DNA of 46,418 nt from WQZF01 sp031556405 (GTDB lineage: Bacteria; Pseudomonadota; Gammaproteobacteria; Burkholderiales; Rhodocyclaceae). The stretch spans positions 1 through 46,418 of the forward strand of contig JAVBTC010000059.1 of NCBI GenBank assembly GCA_031556405.1, in the 5' to 3' direction. This document shows positions 24,590 through 33,530 of this stretch, piece by piece; the stretch's first letter is position 1, and each line of letters starts with the position of its first letter. The notes below the pieces were generated by a model, which had not been told where the DNA came from, ran no database searches, and saw only the letters and a program-made list of their open reading frames with translations. The position numbers and the translations under genes are program-made.

Positions 24590-25597
24590 ATGCCAAACCC
24601 GATGCCAACTCCAATGCCAAACCAATCGATGCGGAAATCGCTGCCGCAAAGTCTGATCCGGAAAAGTCGGAAAAGTCTTTTTGGAGTTTCACTTTTCTGC
24701 TGCGCGGTGCTGGCGCAGGCGCAGGTCACGCTGTCGTCGCCGGCGTTCGTCGATGGCGGCACGATTCCGAACGAGTTCGTCTGTCTCACCAACCACGGCA
24801 AGAACTGGTCGCCGCCGCTCGAAGTCAGTAACGCGCCGAAAGGCACGGAAAGTCTGGCGCTCGTGCTGCGCGACGTTTCGGCGAACAATTTCCTGCACTG
24901 GAAAGCCTGGAACATCGATCCGCAGACCACGACGCTGCCGTATAACGTCGCCCAGGGCGCGCCGTTCGAGCAGGGGCAGAACGATGCCGGCGACCGCGGC
25001 TATTTCGGCCCGTGCCCGCCGACCGCCACGTGTACCGCGCAATCGTGCGACGCGCATATTTACGAGTTCCGGCTTTATGCGCTGAACACCAAGTTCACGT
25101 CGGAACCTTCGGATGCCGAACTGGTATCGGCGGCGATCGCGATGAGTTCGTTGCGCGGTTCGCGTTCCGTTTTCGATAGCATCAGCTGGCTGCCGGTTTC
25201 GGACGATCTGCAGGTTTCCAGCGTCGTCAACGGGCCGATCGGGCGGCAGGTGATTTCGGCGCAGTTCGCACCGAAGGACAGGGATATCGGCACCCAGATC
25301 GCCGTTTTCGTCGCCGCCAATGTGTCGGTGGATCAACAGCCGCCGAATTTGTGGATGTACCTCGACAGCAACGATCAATGGCATACGTTCACCACTTGCG
25401 ACAAGGCGGCGGCCGCGCGTTCGGGACGTTTCCTGGCCGGTTCGGTCGTGATTCCGATCGTCGGCACCGCTACCGATCTGCGCCCGGTGCTCAATACCGA
25501 TCTTTTCGTCGGCTACGGTATCGGCGGCAACAGCGCTGCCGCGTGCGAGGAAATGTTCAAGGAAGGACGCTTCAAGCAGATTTACACGGTGCGCTGA
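24590..25597 (+). CDS. Secreted PEBP (YbhB/YbcL-type) protein with extra C-terminal domain
   Basis: The 335-residue protein has a Met/Pro-rich start, a basic region and a signal-peptide core (LFGVSLFCCAVLAQA, ending near residue 44). A phosphatidylethanolamine-binding-protein domain follows at about 46-215, with GYFGPCPP at 137-144 and HIYEFRLYAL at 156-165. YbhB/YbcL proteins bind anionic groups; their role in bacteria is unclear. Residues from about 220 onward form a second domain that ends VGYGIGGNSAAACEEMFKEGRFKQIYTV, not part of PEBP. GGGAGAG precedes the ATG at 24590, but translation may instead start at the internal ATG before RKSLPQ. A strong terminator follows. Confidence 0.85.
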   Translation: MPNPMPTPMPNQSMRKSLPQSLIRKSRKSLFGVSLFCCAVLAQAQVTLSSPAFVDGGTIPNEFVCLTNHGKNWSPPLEVSNAPKGTESLALVLRDVSANNFLHWKAWNIDPQTTTLPYNVAQGAPFEQGQNDAGDRGYFGPCPPTATCTAQSCDAHIYEFRLYALNTKFTSEPSDAELVSAAIAMSSLRGSRSVFDSISWLPVSDDLQVSSVVNGPIGRQVISAQFAPKDRDIGTQIAVFVAANVSVDQQPPNLWMYLDSNDQWHTFTTCDKAAAARSGRFLAGSVVIPIVGTATDLRPVLNTDLFVGYGIGGNSAAACEEMFKEGRFKQIYTVR

Positions 25598-25630
25598 TCT
25601 CGCGCGGATTTTCGCGCGCTACCGTGGAAC

Positions 25631-25668
25631 GGCAACGGCTCCGGTTTTCGGAGCCGTTGCCGTTTTTT
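25631..25668 (+). terminator. Intrinsic terminator after the PEBP gene
   Basis: A perfect 13-base stem, GGCAACGGCTCCG (25631-25643) with CGGAGCCGTTGCC (25649-25661), is followed by a T-run. Confidence 0.92.
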
Positions 25669-25737
25669 GTCGTGGGGGCGCGGCCTCAGGTGGATTGTCG
25701 TTTCTTGTTCGATTGGAGGTCGATTGAACTTCTCTGG

Positions 25738-25757
25738 ATTCCCGCCTGCGCGGGAAT
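25738..25757. repeat. dRS3-like palindromic repeat, copy 2
   Basis: ATTCCCGCCTGCGCGGGAAT, the same 20-mer as at 375-394, preceded by CTGG and followed by GACGG and a T-run as there. Confidence 0.8.
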
Positions 25758-25825
25758 GACGGTTTTTTTCTGCACCCTGTAAACCAACGACCGTTCAAAC
25801 GGATCACGCGCTTGTTTTTTCCGTC

Positions 25826-25845
25826 ATTCCCGCGCAGGCGGGAAT
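25826..25845. repeat. dRS3-like palindromic repeat, copy 3 (inverted)
   Basis: ATTCCCGCGCAGGCGGGAAT is the reverse complement of copies 1 and 2 in its core and flanks. With copy 2 it makes a head-to-head inverted pair about 70 bases apart between the PEBP gene and map. Confidence 0.8.
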
Positions 25846-25947
25846 CCAGGAAATTTCCTCAAGGCGCCTATATCTGCAGGAATTGCCGCGAATGGCAAAA
25901 TCGTTTCGTACCGCCGGAACGAGAGCGAAGGAACGGCGTCTCCGGAA

Positions 25948-26757
25948 TCAGTTCTTTGCCCCGATCAGCGCCGGGGGCGGCCGCGAGTCGGCGGAGACCG
26001 TGAGTACCTCGTAGCCGGTTTCGGTGATGAGCACCGTGTGCTCCCACTGCGCCGAAAGACTGCGGTCCTTGGTGACCGCCGTCCAGCCGTCACCGAGCAC
26101 GCGGATGCCGGCGCGGCCGGCGTTGATCATCGGCTCGACGGTGAAGATCATTCCCGGCTCCAGCCGCGGGCCGGTGCCGGCGATGCCGTAGTGCAGCACC
26201 TGCGGGTCTTCGTGGAATTTGCGGCCGATGCCGTGGCCGCAGAATTCGCGCACGACGGAATAGCAATTCTCTTCCGCGTATTTCTGGATCACGGCGCCGA
26301 TATCGCCCAAATGCCCGCCGGGGCGGACGGCGGCGATGCCGAGCCACATGCATTCGAAGGTCACTTCGGTCAGGCGCCGGGCCTGGATCGACGGGTCGCC
26401 GATCATGAACCTGCGGCTGGTGTCGCCGTAAACCCCGTCTTTGATGACGGTGATGTCGAGGTTCATGATGTCGCCGCTTTTCAGCACCCGGTCGCCGGGG
26501 ATGCCGTGGCAGACCTGCTGGTTGACCGAAGTGCAGGTTGCCTTCGGGTAAGGCCTGTGGCCGCTCGGGGCGTAGTTGAGCGGCGCCGGGATCGTGCCTT
26601 GAACGTCGACCATGTATTCGTGGCAAAGCCGGTCCACTTCGCCGGTGGTGATCCCGGGACGGATGTGCGGCTCGATGAAATCGAGCACTTCGGCCGCCAG
26701 CCGGCAGGCGACGCGCATTTTTTCGATTTCTTCCGGGGTCTTGATGATGATGTTCAT
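25948..26757 (-). CDS. map: Methionine aminopeptidase, type I
   Basis: The 269-residue enzyme removes the initiator Met from new proteins. All five metal ligands are visible by family pattern: Asp101, Asp112, His175, Glu208 and Glu239. The active-site His84 (VCHGIPGD) and His182 (KFHEDP) are there too. The signature NYAPSGHRPYPKATCTSVNQ lies at 61-80. The start has no clear ribosome site. It is not next to rpsB/tsf, so this could be the only map or a second copy; the sequence cannot tell. Confidence 0.95.
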   Translation of the reverse strand: MNIIIKTPEEIEKMRVACRLAAEVLDFIEPHIRPGITTGEVDRLCHEYMVDVQGTIPAPLNYAPSGHRPYPKATCTSVNQQVCHGIPGDRVLKSGDIMNLDITVIKDGVYGDTSRRFMIGDPSIQARRLTEVTFECMWLGIAAVRPGGHLGDIGAVIQKYAEENCYSVVREFCGHGIGRKFHEDPQVLHYGIAGTGPRLEPGMIFTVEPMINAGRAGIRVLGDGWTAVTKDRSLSAQWEHTVLITETGYEVLTVSADSRPPPALIGAKN

Positions 26758-27033
26758 GGCAATGAAAACGGGCGAAAGCGGTCAAAGATACAGAGAAGAG
26801 GTGGTTCATGCAATCGATTCGCCGGGGATGCCGTAGTTCCCGGCCATTTCGGTATTTCCATTTCCCTTCGCTTGTCTTTGCCCATTCCGGAAGCCGGACA
26901 TTGATGGCAGGCGGAAATTCCGGTGGCACTATTTCCGGCTTCGGCGCGGGGATTTTCGAAACCGCCGAAACTATCCATAGTGCTTCTTAATCGTACATAC
27001 TATCGGTTTCAAGCATAAAATCCGGAGACGATC

Positions 27034-29796
27034 ATGACCCAATCCGCATCCCCTGCTTCCGTTGTTTCTGCCACCAACCCCTTCAATACGCTGGCTTCCC
27101 TGCAAGGCGCCGGGCAAGCGGTGTCTTACCACAGCCTGCCGCTGCTCGAAAAAGCCGGAGTCGGGCCGGTTTCCCGGCTGCCGGTGTCGATCCGGATCGT
27201 TCTCGAAGCCGTGCTGCGCCACTGCGACGGGATCAAGGTCAGCGAGGCGCATGTGCGCGAACTCGCCAACTGGCAGCCGAACGCGCCGCGCACGGCGGAA
27301 ATTCCGTTCGTCGTCGCCCGCGTCGTCCTGCAGGATTTCACCGGCGTGCCGCTGCTCGCCGATCTGGCGGCGATGCGTAACGTGGCGGTGAAGGAGGGAC
27401 GCGACCCGAAGCGGATCGAGCCACTGGTGCCGGTCGACCTGGTGGTCGACCATTCGGTGATGATCGACGAATTCGGCGTTCCGGGCGCGTTGCGCCGGAA
27501 CATGGAGCTCGAATTCCAGCGCAACCGCGAACGCTATCAGTTCATGAAATGGGGCATGCAGGCGTTCGACACGTTCAAGGTGGTGCCGCCGGGAATCGGG
27601 ATCGTGCACCAGGTGAACCTCGAATATCTGTTCGGCGGCCTGGGCCGGCAGGGCGACATGGTGTTCCCCGACACGCTGGTCGGCACCGACAGCCATACGA
27701 CGATGATCAACGGCGTCGGCGTCGTCGGCTGGGGCGTCGGCGGCATCGAGGCGGAAGCGGCGATGCTCGGCCAGCCGGTGTATTTCCTGACGCCGGACGT
27801 GATCGGCGTCGAGCTCTCCGGGCGCCTGCCGGAAGGCGTTACCGCGACCGATCTGGTGCTCACCGTGACCGAGATGCTGAGAAAGGCCAAGGTGGTCGGC
27901 AAGTTCGTCGAATTCTTCGGCCCCGGAACGGAGAGCCTGACCGTGACCGACCGGGCCACGATCGCCAACATGGCGCCCGAATACGGTGCGACGATGGGCT
28001 TTTTCCCGGTCGACGACAAAACGATCGAATACATGCGCAACACCGGCCGCGACGAAGCGGCGATTGCGCTCTTCGAAGCCTATTTCAAGGCGCAGGGATT
28101 GTTCGGCGTGCCGCAGCCGGGCAGCATCGATTACAGCCAGGTATTGAAGCTCGATCTCGCCACCATCGTGCCCAGCCTCGCCGGGCCGAAGCGGCCGCAG
28201 GACCGTATTCCGCTGCCGCAGATGCGGGAAAGCTTTGACCGCCTCTTTTCGCTGCCGGTGGCGGAAAACGGCTTCGGCCTGCCGGAAAAGACGCGCCGCG
28301 AGCGCTTCAACACGGGCAAGATGAAGACCGCCGGCTGTTGCGGCTGCGGTTGCGGCAACGACATCGACCTCGGCCACGGCGACGTGCTGATCGCCGCGAT
28401 CACCAGTTGCACCAACACCTCCAACCCCGGCGTGATGCTGGCGGCGGGGCTGGTGGCGAAAAAGGCGGTGGAAAAGGGATTGGGGGTGCATCCCCGGGTC
28501 AAGACAAGCCTCGCTCCCGGTTCGCGCGTCGTTGCCGAATACCTGGAAAAAACCGGCTTGCAGCCGTATCTCGATCAGCTCGGTTTCAACGTTGCCGCGT
28601 TCGGCTGCACCACCTGCATCGGCAACGCCGGCGATCTGGCGCCGGAATTCAACCAGACGATCGTCGACCGCGATCTCGTCTGTGCTGCCGTGCTGTCGGG
28701 CAACCGCAATTTCGAGGCGCGCATCCATCCCAATATCCGCGCCAATTTCCTCGCCTCGCCGCCGCTGGTGGTTGCGTTCGCGCTCGCCGGGCGCGTCGAT
28801 ATCGACCTGACTTCCGAGCCGATCGGCATCGGCAGCGACGGCGCGCCGGTGATGCTGAAAGACCTGTGGCCGAATTCGGACGAAATCGCCGCGCTCCTGC
28901 CCGCCGCGTTCGACGCCAGCGCGTTCCGCCGGCTGTACGCCGATTTCACCAGCCAGCATGATCTGTGGAACGCGATTCCGGCGCCCGAAGGGCAGGTGTA
29001 CGACTGGCCGGAAAGCACCTATATCGCACAGCCGCCGTTCTTCGATGGCTACGCTGCGACGCCGGCGCCGGTGAAGCCGATTACCGGCGCGCGCGCGCTG
29101 TTGCTGCTCGGCGATTCGGTGACCACCGACCATATGTCTCCTGCGGGTTCCTTCGGCGAAAAAACGCCGGCGGGGCAGTACCTGGTCGCGCACGGTGTCG
29201 CCCGTCCCGACTTCAACAGCTACGGCAGCCGTCGCGGCAACCATGACGTGATGATCCGCGGCACTTTCGCCAACGTGCGCGTCAAGAATCTGATGATTCC
29301 GGCGAAGGAAGATGGCAGCCGCGTCGAGGGCGGCTTCACGCTGCTCTCCGGCAAGGTCGTTCCGGTCTACGATGCCGCGCAGCACTATCTCTCCCAAGGC
29401 ATCGCGACCGTGGTTTTCGCCGGGGAGGAATACGGCACCGGCTCCTCGCGCGACTGGGCGGCCAAGGGCACGCAGCAGCTCGGCGTGCGCGCCGTGGTCG
29501 CGAAGAGCTTCGAGCGCATCCACCGCAACAACCTCGTCGGCATGGGCGTGCTGCCGCTGCAATTCGCGCCCGGCGATTCGTGGCAGAGCCTCGGCATCCA
29601 GGGCGACGAAACGTTCGATATCGAAGGCATGGCGGATATCCGCGAACCGCAGCAGCCGATGACGCTCGTGATTCACCGCGCCAACGGCACGGAATCGCGC
29701 GTGACGCTGCAAAGCCGCATCGATACGCCGATCGAGGTCGAGTATTTCCGCCACGGCGGCATCCTGCCGTTCGTGCTGCGCGATTTGCTGAAATAA
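27034..29796 (+). CDS. acnA: Aconitate hydratase A
   Basis: The 920-residue protein is AcnA, the TCA-cycle enzyme that interconverts citrate and isocitrate using a 4Fe-4S cluster. The cluster Cys residues are Cys459 (SCTNTSNP), Cys525 and Cys528 (GCTTCIGN). Other landmarks are GTDSHTTMINGVGVVGWGVGG and the C-terminal swivel domain with YGTGSSRDWAAKG. GGAGACGATC precedes the ATG. It is about 29 residues longer than E. coli AcnA, and part of the excess is a Cys/Gly-rich patch, GCCGCGCG at 434-441, just before the first cluster Cys. It is a single-gene unit with a strong terminator. Confidence 0.95.
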   Translation: MTQSASPASVVSATNPFNTLASLQGAGQAVSYHSLPLLEKAGVGPVSRLPVSIRIVLEAVLRHCDGIKVSEAHVRELANWQPNAPRTAEIPFVVARVVLQDFTGVPLLADLAAMRNVAVKEGRDPKRIEPLVPVDLVVDHSVMIDEFGVPGALRRNMELEFQRNRERYQFMKWGMQAFDTFKVVPPGIGIVHQVNLEYLFGGLGRQGDMVFPDTLVGTDSHTTMINGVGVVGWGVGGIEAEAAMLGQPVYFLTPDVIGVELSGRLPEGVTATDLVLTVTEMLRKAKVVGKFVEFFGPGTESLTVTDRATIANMAPEYGATMGFFPVDDKTIEYMRNTGRDEAAIALFEAYFKAQGLFGVPQPGSIDYSQVLKLDLATIVPSLAGPKRPQDRIPLPQMRESFDRLFSLPVAENGFGLPEKTRRERFNTGKMKTAGCCGCGCGNDIDLGHGDVLIAAITSCTNTSNPGVMLAAGLVAKKAVEKGLGVHPRVKTSLAPGSRVVAEYLEKTGLQPYLDQLGFNVAAFGCTTCIGNAGDLAPEFNQTIVDRDLVCAAVLSGNRNFEARIHPNIRANFLASPPLVVAFALAGRVDIDLTSEPIGIGSDGAPVMLKDLWPNSDEIAALLPAAFDASAFRRLYADFTSQHDLWNAIPAPEGQVYDWPESTYIAQPPFFDGYAATPAPVKPITGARALLLLGDSVTTDHMSPAGSFGEKTPAGQYLVAHGVARPDFNSYGSRRGNHDVMIRGTFANVRVKNLMIPAKEDGSRVEGGFTLLSGKVVPVYDAAQHYLSQGIATVVFAGEEYGTGSSRDWAAKGTQQLGVRAVVAKSFERIHRNNLVGMGVLPLQFAPGDSWQSLGIQGDETFDIEGMADIREPQQPMTLVIHRANGTESRVTLQSRIDTPIEVEYFRHGGILPFVLRDLLK

Positions 29797-29816
29797 GCGG
29801 CCGGGAAGTAAACTGA

Positions 29817-29859
29817 ATCCCCCTTCTCTCCGGCACAACGGAGAGAAGGGGGATTTTTT
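29817..29859 (+). terminator. Intrinsic terminator after acnA
   Basis: A perfect 16-base stem, ATCCCCCTTCTCTCCG (29817-29832) with its complement (29839-29854) around GCACAA, is followed by six T residues, 20 bases after the acnA stop. Confidence 0.95.
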
Positions 29860-29989
29860 ATATTTTAAAATTAAATGATGTTCCGCTTCTGTAGCCGGTT
29901 ATGAGGTAAAATTATTTAACCGAAGGTTTTGATGATTTGATGGGCGCGGCAGGCGGTTCCCCACAACCCCGACGAAAAAAAGGAATGCC

Positions 29990-30979
29990 ATGGCAGGTGC
30001 CAGTCTTTTGACCTTGCTCGACGATATCGCCTCGGTGCTCGACGATGTCGCCGCGATGACCAAGCTCGCAACCAAGAAAACCGCCGGCGTGCTCGGCGAC
30101 GATCTCGCGCTCAACGCGCAACAGGTTGCCGGAGTGCGCGCCGAGCGCGAATTGCCGGTGGTCTGGGCGGTCGCCAAGGGATCGCTGAAAAACAAGGCGA
30201 TTCTGGTACCCGCCGCGCTCCTGATCAGCGCGCTGATTCCCTGGGCGGTGACGCCGCTGCTGATGCTCGGGGGGCTTTTTCTCTGCTACGAGGGCGTCGA
30301 AAAACTGGCGCATCGTTTTTTGCATCCGCAGGAGAAGAATACGGAAACGGATTCAGAGTTGGGCTCGGAGCAGGGTTCAGAGCCGGGTGCGGCGGGAGCA
30401 TCCCCGGAGGCGGGCGGAGCGCCCGTCGACCTCGTGGCGTTCGAGAAGGAAAAAATCCGGGGCGCCATTCGCACCGATTTCATTCTTTCCGCCGAAATCA
30501 TCGTCATCACGCTGGGCACTGTCGCCCACGTGTCCTTCTGGGCGCAGGTCGCGGTGCTGGTGGGAATTGCCATCATCATGACCGTCGGCGTGTATGGTCT
30601 CGTCGCCGGTATCGTCAAACTCGACGATGTAGGGCTCTATCTCTCCCGGCGCAAGGAAGCGGGCATTTTCTCGTCCGCGCTGCGCGGTGTCGGCCGCGGC
30701 CTGCTGCTGGCGGCGCCGTGGCTGATGAAGGCGCTTTCGGTGATCGGCACGCTGGCGATGTTCCTCGTCGGCGGCGGTATTCTGCTGCACGGCATTCCCC
30801 AGGCGCAGGAATGGGTGTCGTCCCTGAATGCTTCGTTGACCGCCGTTCCCGGCGTGGGCGGAATCCTGGCGGCGTTGACCGCTCCGCTCGCGAACGCGCT
30901 CACCGGCGTCGTTGCCGGTGCGCTGGCGCTGGTGTTGATTACCGTGGGAACGAAGATGGTGCGGAAAGCGGCCGCATAG
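29990..30979 (+). CDS. yedI: DUF808/YedI-family inner membrane protein
   Basis: The 329-residue protein starts MAGASLLTLLDDIASVLDDVA and has TKKTAGVLGDDLALNAQQV, the standard DUF808 opening, followed by about six to seven membrane helices. An acidic, Ser/Gly-rich linker (about 116-145) separates helices two and three and looks like a lineage-specific insertion. AAGGAATGCC precedes the ATG. YedI homologues have no firm function; transport has been guessed. It stands alone between acnA and the convergent DUF58 operon. Confidence 0.88.
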   Translation: MAGASLLTLLDDIASVLDDVAAMTKLATKKTAGVLGDDLALNAQQVAGVRAERELPVVWAVAKGSLKNKAILVPAALLISALIPWAVTPLLMLGGLFLCYEGVEKLAHRFLHPQEKNTETDSELGSEQGSEPGAAGASPEAGGAPVDLVAFEKEKIRGAIRTDFILSAEIIVITLGTVAHVSFWAQVAVLVGIAIIMTVGVYGLVAGIVKLDDVGLYLSRRKEAGIFSSALRGVGRGLLLAAPWLMKALSVIGTLAMFLVGGGILLHGIPQAQEWVSSLNASLTAVPGVGGILAALTAPLANALTGVVAGALALVLITVGTKMVRKAAA

Positions 30980-31029
30980 CCACAGAGCCACAGAGAAACA
31001 CAGGGAAACACAGGGAAACACAGGGAAAT
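30980..31029. repeat. 10-bp tandem repeat (CACAGGGAAA)
   Basis: Directly after the yedI stop, the unit CACAGGGAAA repeats three times with two diverged copies before it. It fills the space between the two convergent transcription units. No terminator stem is evident here. Confidence 0.85.
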
Positions 31030-31068
31030 ACAAGCAGCCGTTCCAGCGGTCTTTTCCTGGCTACAGGA

Positions 31069-32397
31069 TTACAGAACCCCGCTGCGCTTGAAATCGAGGT
31101 AGCGATTCACCAGCGCGATCGGCAGCGCCGCCGGCACGACGTCGAGCACGTGGGCGCCGCTGCGCTTCAAGCGTTCCAGCGCGGTTTTGCGGGTATTCAG
31201 ATAAGCGAGCGCGGCGGCGGTGTCGATGCCGCTGTCGAAATCGCGGATCGGACGGTCGGCCATCTGCTGCACGGCCGTCTCCCTGAGATTGGCGACCAGC
31301 ACCAAATGGCGGTGGCGCAGCGCCTCGATCGCGGCGCGCAGTTCGTCGTCGTCCTCGTCGCGCAGGTTGGTGAGGATCAGAACGAGCGAACGTTTATGCA
31401 CGGTGCGCGCGAGCTGCGTTGCGGCGCTGCGGTAATCGGGCGTGTTGCCGCCCGGTTCGAGGTCGAAGAGGCGTTCCATCAGGCGGTTCAGCATCGCGTG
31501 CCCCTTTTGCGCCGGGATGACGCGAGAATCGTGGCCGAAGCTGATGCAGCCGACGGCATCGCCCTGGCGCAGCGCGACGTGGGAGAGCAGCAGGAGCGCG
31601 TTCAATGCCTCGTCGAAATGCGAGAGCGCGCCTTCTTCCTTGGCGCGCATGCGGTTGCCGCAGTCGAGCAGAAAAAAGATCTGCTGGTCGCGTTCATCCT
31701 GGTATTCGCGCGAAATCAGCTTGCCGATGCGCGCCGTGGCCTTCCAGTCGATCTGCCTCGGCGTGTCGCCTTCGCGGTATTCGCGCAACTGGTGGAATTC
31801 GAGCCCTTCGCCGCGCCGCCGCCGGCGTTTGACGCCGATCTGGCTCAGACGGTTGTCGGTCGCCAGGAGCGCGTATTTGGCAACGGCGGCAAAATTGGGA
31901 TAAACGCGCACCGCGCATGGCTCGGCGACGAACACGCGGCGGCGTATCAGGCGCAGCGGCGAATCGGTCAGGAGTTCGATGCCGGTGAAGGTGTGTTCGC
32001 CGCGCGCGGTGAAGCGCAACTGATAGGAAGCGCTGCCGCGGCTCTTTGGGGCGAGGACAAAATCGAAAGGCAAGCCGTCGATATCGCAGCCGGGAGGGTA
32101 GTGATCGAAAGCGCTGACGAAGCGCCGGCGTTCGGTCGGGTTCTCGATGTTCAGGACGACTTCGCGCCAGACGCCGACCGGCTGCGTGTGCTGCGAGTGC
32201 GAGAATTTCCGCGTGACGAGCGGCACGGGAGCGCGCCGTTCCATCCACGCATCGAACAGGACGATGAAGAAAAGCATGCCGCCGGCGGCGGCCCAGGGCG
32301 CGACGAGCGCCGGCCAGAGGGCCGCCGCCAGCGCCAGCGCCAGCCACAGCCCAAGCAGCCACAGAAGGAGCGGAGCGGGGCGCATTCCCGGTTTCAT
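31069..32397 (-). CDS. DUF58 protein (MoxR-associated)
   Basis: The 442-residue protein has two membrane helices near the N-terminus (about 9-50), then the DUF58 core with the signature GLEFHQLREYREGDTPRQIDW and RDQQIFFLLDCGNRM, which starts a vWA-like fold. DUF58 proteins are partners of MoxR ATPases and probably act at the membrane on protein complexes. It is the last gene of a seven-gene operon and follows the MoxR gene by 47 bases. The ATG at 32397 is chosen because it precedes the hydrophobic N-terminus; an ATG four codons on is also possible. Confidence 0.9.
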   Translation of the reverse strand: MKPGMRPAPLLLWLLGLWLALALAAALWPALVAPWAAAGGMLFFIVLFDAWMERRAPVPLVTRKFSHSQHTQPVGVWREVVLNIENPTERRRFVSAFDHYPPGCDIDGLPFDFVLAPKSRGSASYQLRFTARGEHTFTGIELLTDSPLRLIRRRVFVAEPCAVRVYPNFAAVAKYALLATDNRLSQIGVKRRRRRGEGLEFHQLREYREGDTPRQIDWKATARIGKLISREYQDERDQQIFFLLDCGNRMRAKEEGALSHFDEALNALLLLSHVALRQGDAVGCISFGHDSRVIPAQKGHAMLNRLMERLFDLEPGGNTPDYRSAATQLARTVHKRSLVLILTNLRDEDDDELRAAIEALRHRHLVLVANLRETAVQQMADRPIRDFDSGIDTAAALAYLNTRKTALERLKRSGAHVLDVVPAALPIALVNRYLDFKRSGVL

Positions 32398-32444
32398 CGT
32401 TGGTCTCTTTGCCGCCTTGTTGATGTTTCGTTCCGGTCGCAGCC

Positions 32445-33518
32445 TTATTGCCGCGGCACTTCGACGTGGTCGAGCAGTGTCGCGAGCAATTGATCGGGTG
32501 TGCGGCCTTCCATTTCGAAATCGGGCGAGAGCGTGATGCGATGGCGCAGCGCGGGCGGGGCGACGGCCTTGATGTCGCCGGGCGTGACGAAATCGCGCTC
32601 TTCGAGTATCGCCGCCGCGCGCGCGGCGCGGATCAGCGCGATCGAGCCGCGCGGACCGGCGCCGATCGCGATGCCCGGCCAGTCGCGGGTGGCGCGGACG
32701 ATGCGGGCGGCGTAGTCGGTGATACGGGCGTCGATGGTGACGCCGGCGGTGATTCTCTGGATCGTGGTGATCGTCTGCGGCGTGACGATGGGCTGCACTG
32801 CTTCGACGTTGAGCGCGTCGCCGACCTGGTGGCGCGTCACGCAATCGAGCATGCGCCGCTCTTCGTCGAGGGTCGGGTAGTCGATCAGCACTTTGAGCAG
32901 GAAACGGTCGAGCTGCGCTTCCGGCAGCGGATAGGTGCCTTCCTGCTCGATCGGGTTCTGCGTCGCCATCACCATGAACGGACGCGGCAGGGCTTGCGGC
33001 TGGCCCTCGATCGTCACCTGTTGTTCCTGCATGACTTCGAGCAATGCCGCCTGGGTTTTCGCCGGAGCGCGGTTGATTTCGTCGGCGAGCAGGAGGTGCG
33101 TGAATACCGGTCCGCGGCGGATGCGGAATTCCTGCGTCTTCATGTCGTACAGCGCGTGGCCGGTGACGTCCGAGGGCATCAGGTCGGGCGTGAATTGAAT
33201 GCGCGAGAAGCCGCCGTTGAACGTCCGCGCCAGGGCGCGGAAAAGCAGGGTCTTGCCCAGTCCGGGAACGCCTTCGATCAGCACGTGGCCACCGGCGAAC
33301 AGGGCGATCAGCGCATGCTGCAGCGCCGCTTCCTGGCCGATCAGCGCGCGGCCGATTTCTTCCTTGAGACGCTGCGCGATGCGATAGGTTTTTTCCAGAT
33401 TCTCCCGTGAGACGCCGGCCGTGGCGACAGAGGCGGCAGAGGTGGCGGTGGGCGGGAGCACGCTTGCCTCAGGCGGCACGGACGAGGGATCGGGAGGCGT
33501 GTGGGAAGTATCGTTCAT
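32445..33518 (-). CDS. MoxR-family AAA+ ATPase
   Basis: The 357-residue protein has a Pro/Ser/Ala-rich leader (1-35), Walker A GVPGLGKT at 83-90, Walker B LLLADEINR at 141-149, and the family run KTQAALLEVMQEQQVT. MoxR ATPases act as chaperone-like machines with vWA partners; the adjacent DUF58 gene is the usual partner. AGGA lies upstream of the ATG at 33518. It belongs to the MRP/APE2946-type MoxR group by its setting, while NorQ at 20881 is a second, separate MoxR protein in this window. Confidence 0.92.
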   Translation of the reverse strand: MNDTSHTPPDPSSVPPEASVLPPTATSAASVATAGVSRENLEKTYRIAQRLKEEIGRALIGQEAALQHALIALFAGGHVLIEGVPGLGKTLLFRALARTFNGGFSRIQFTPDLMPSDVTGHALYDMKTQEFRIRRGPVFTHLLLADEINRAPAKTQAALLEVMQEQQVTIEGQPQALPRPFMVMATQNPIEQEGTYPLPEAQLDRFLLKVLIDYPTLDEERRMLDCVTRHQVGDALNVEAVQPIVTPQTITTIQRITAGVTIDARITDYAARIVRATRDWPGIAIGAGPRGSIALIRAARAAAILEERDFVTPGDIKAVAPPALRHRITLSPDFEMEGRTPDQLLATLLDHVEVPRQ

Positions 33519-33530
33519 GGTTGTCGTTCC

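Noticed and set aside
26971..29838. Long minus-strand open frame across the acnA gene
   Set aside because: It is the opposite-strand reading of a gene with full AcnA motifs. Its His/Arg/Ala-rich sequence has no family features and arises from GC-rich codon use.
30980..31029. A CRISPR array
   Set aside because: The unit is 10 bases with no unique spacers; it is a simple tandem repeat.
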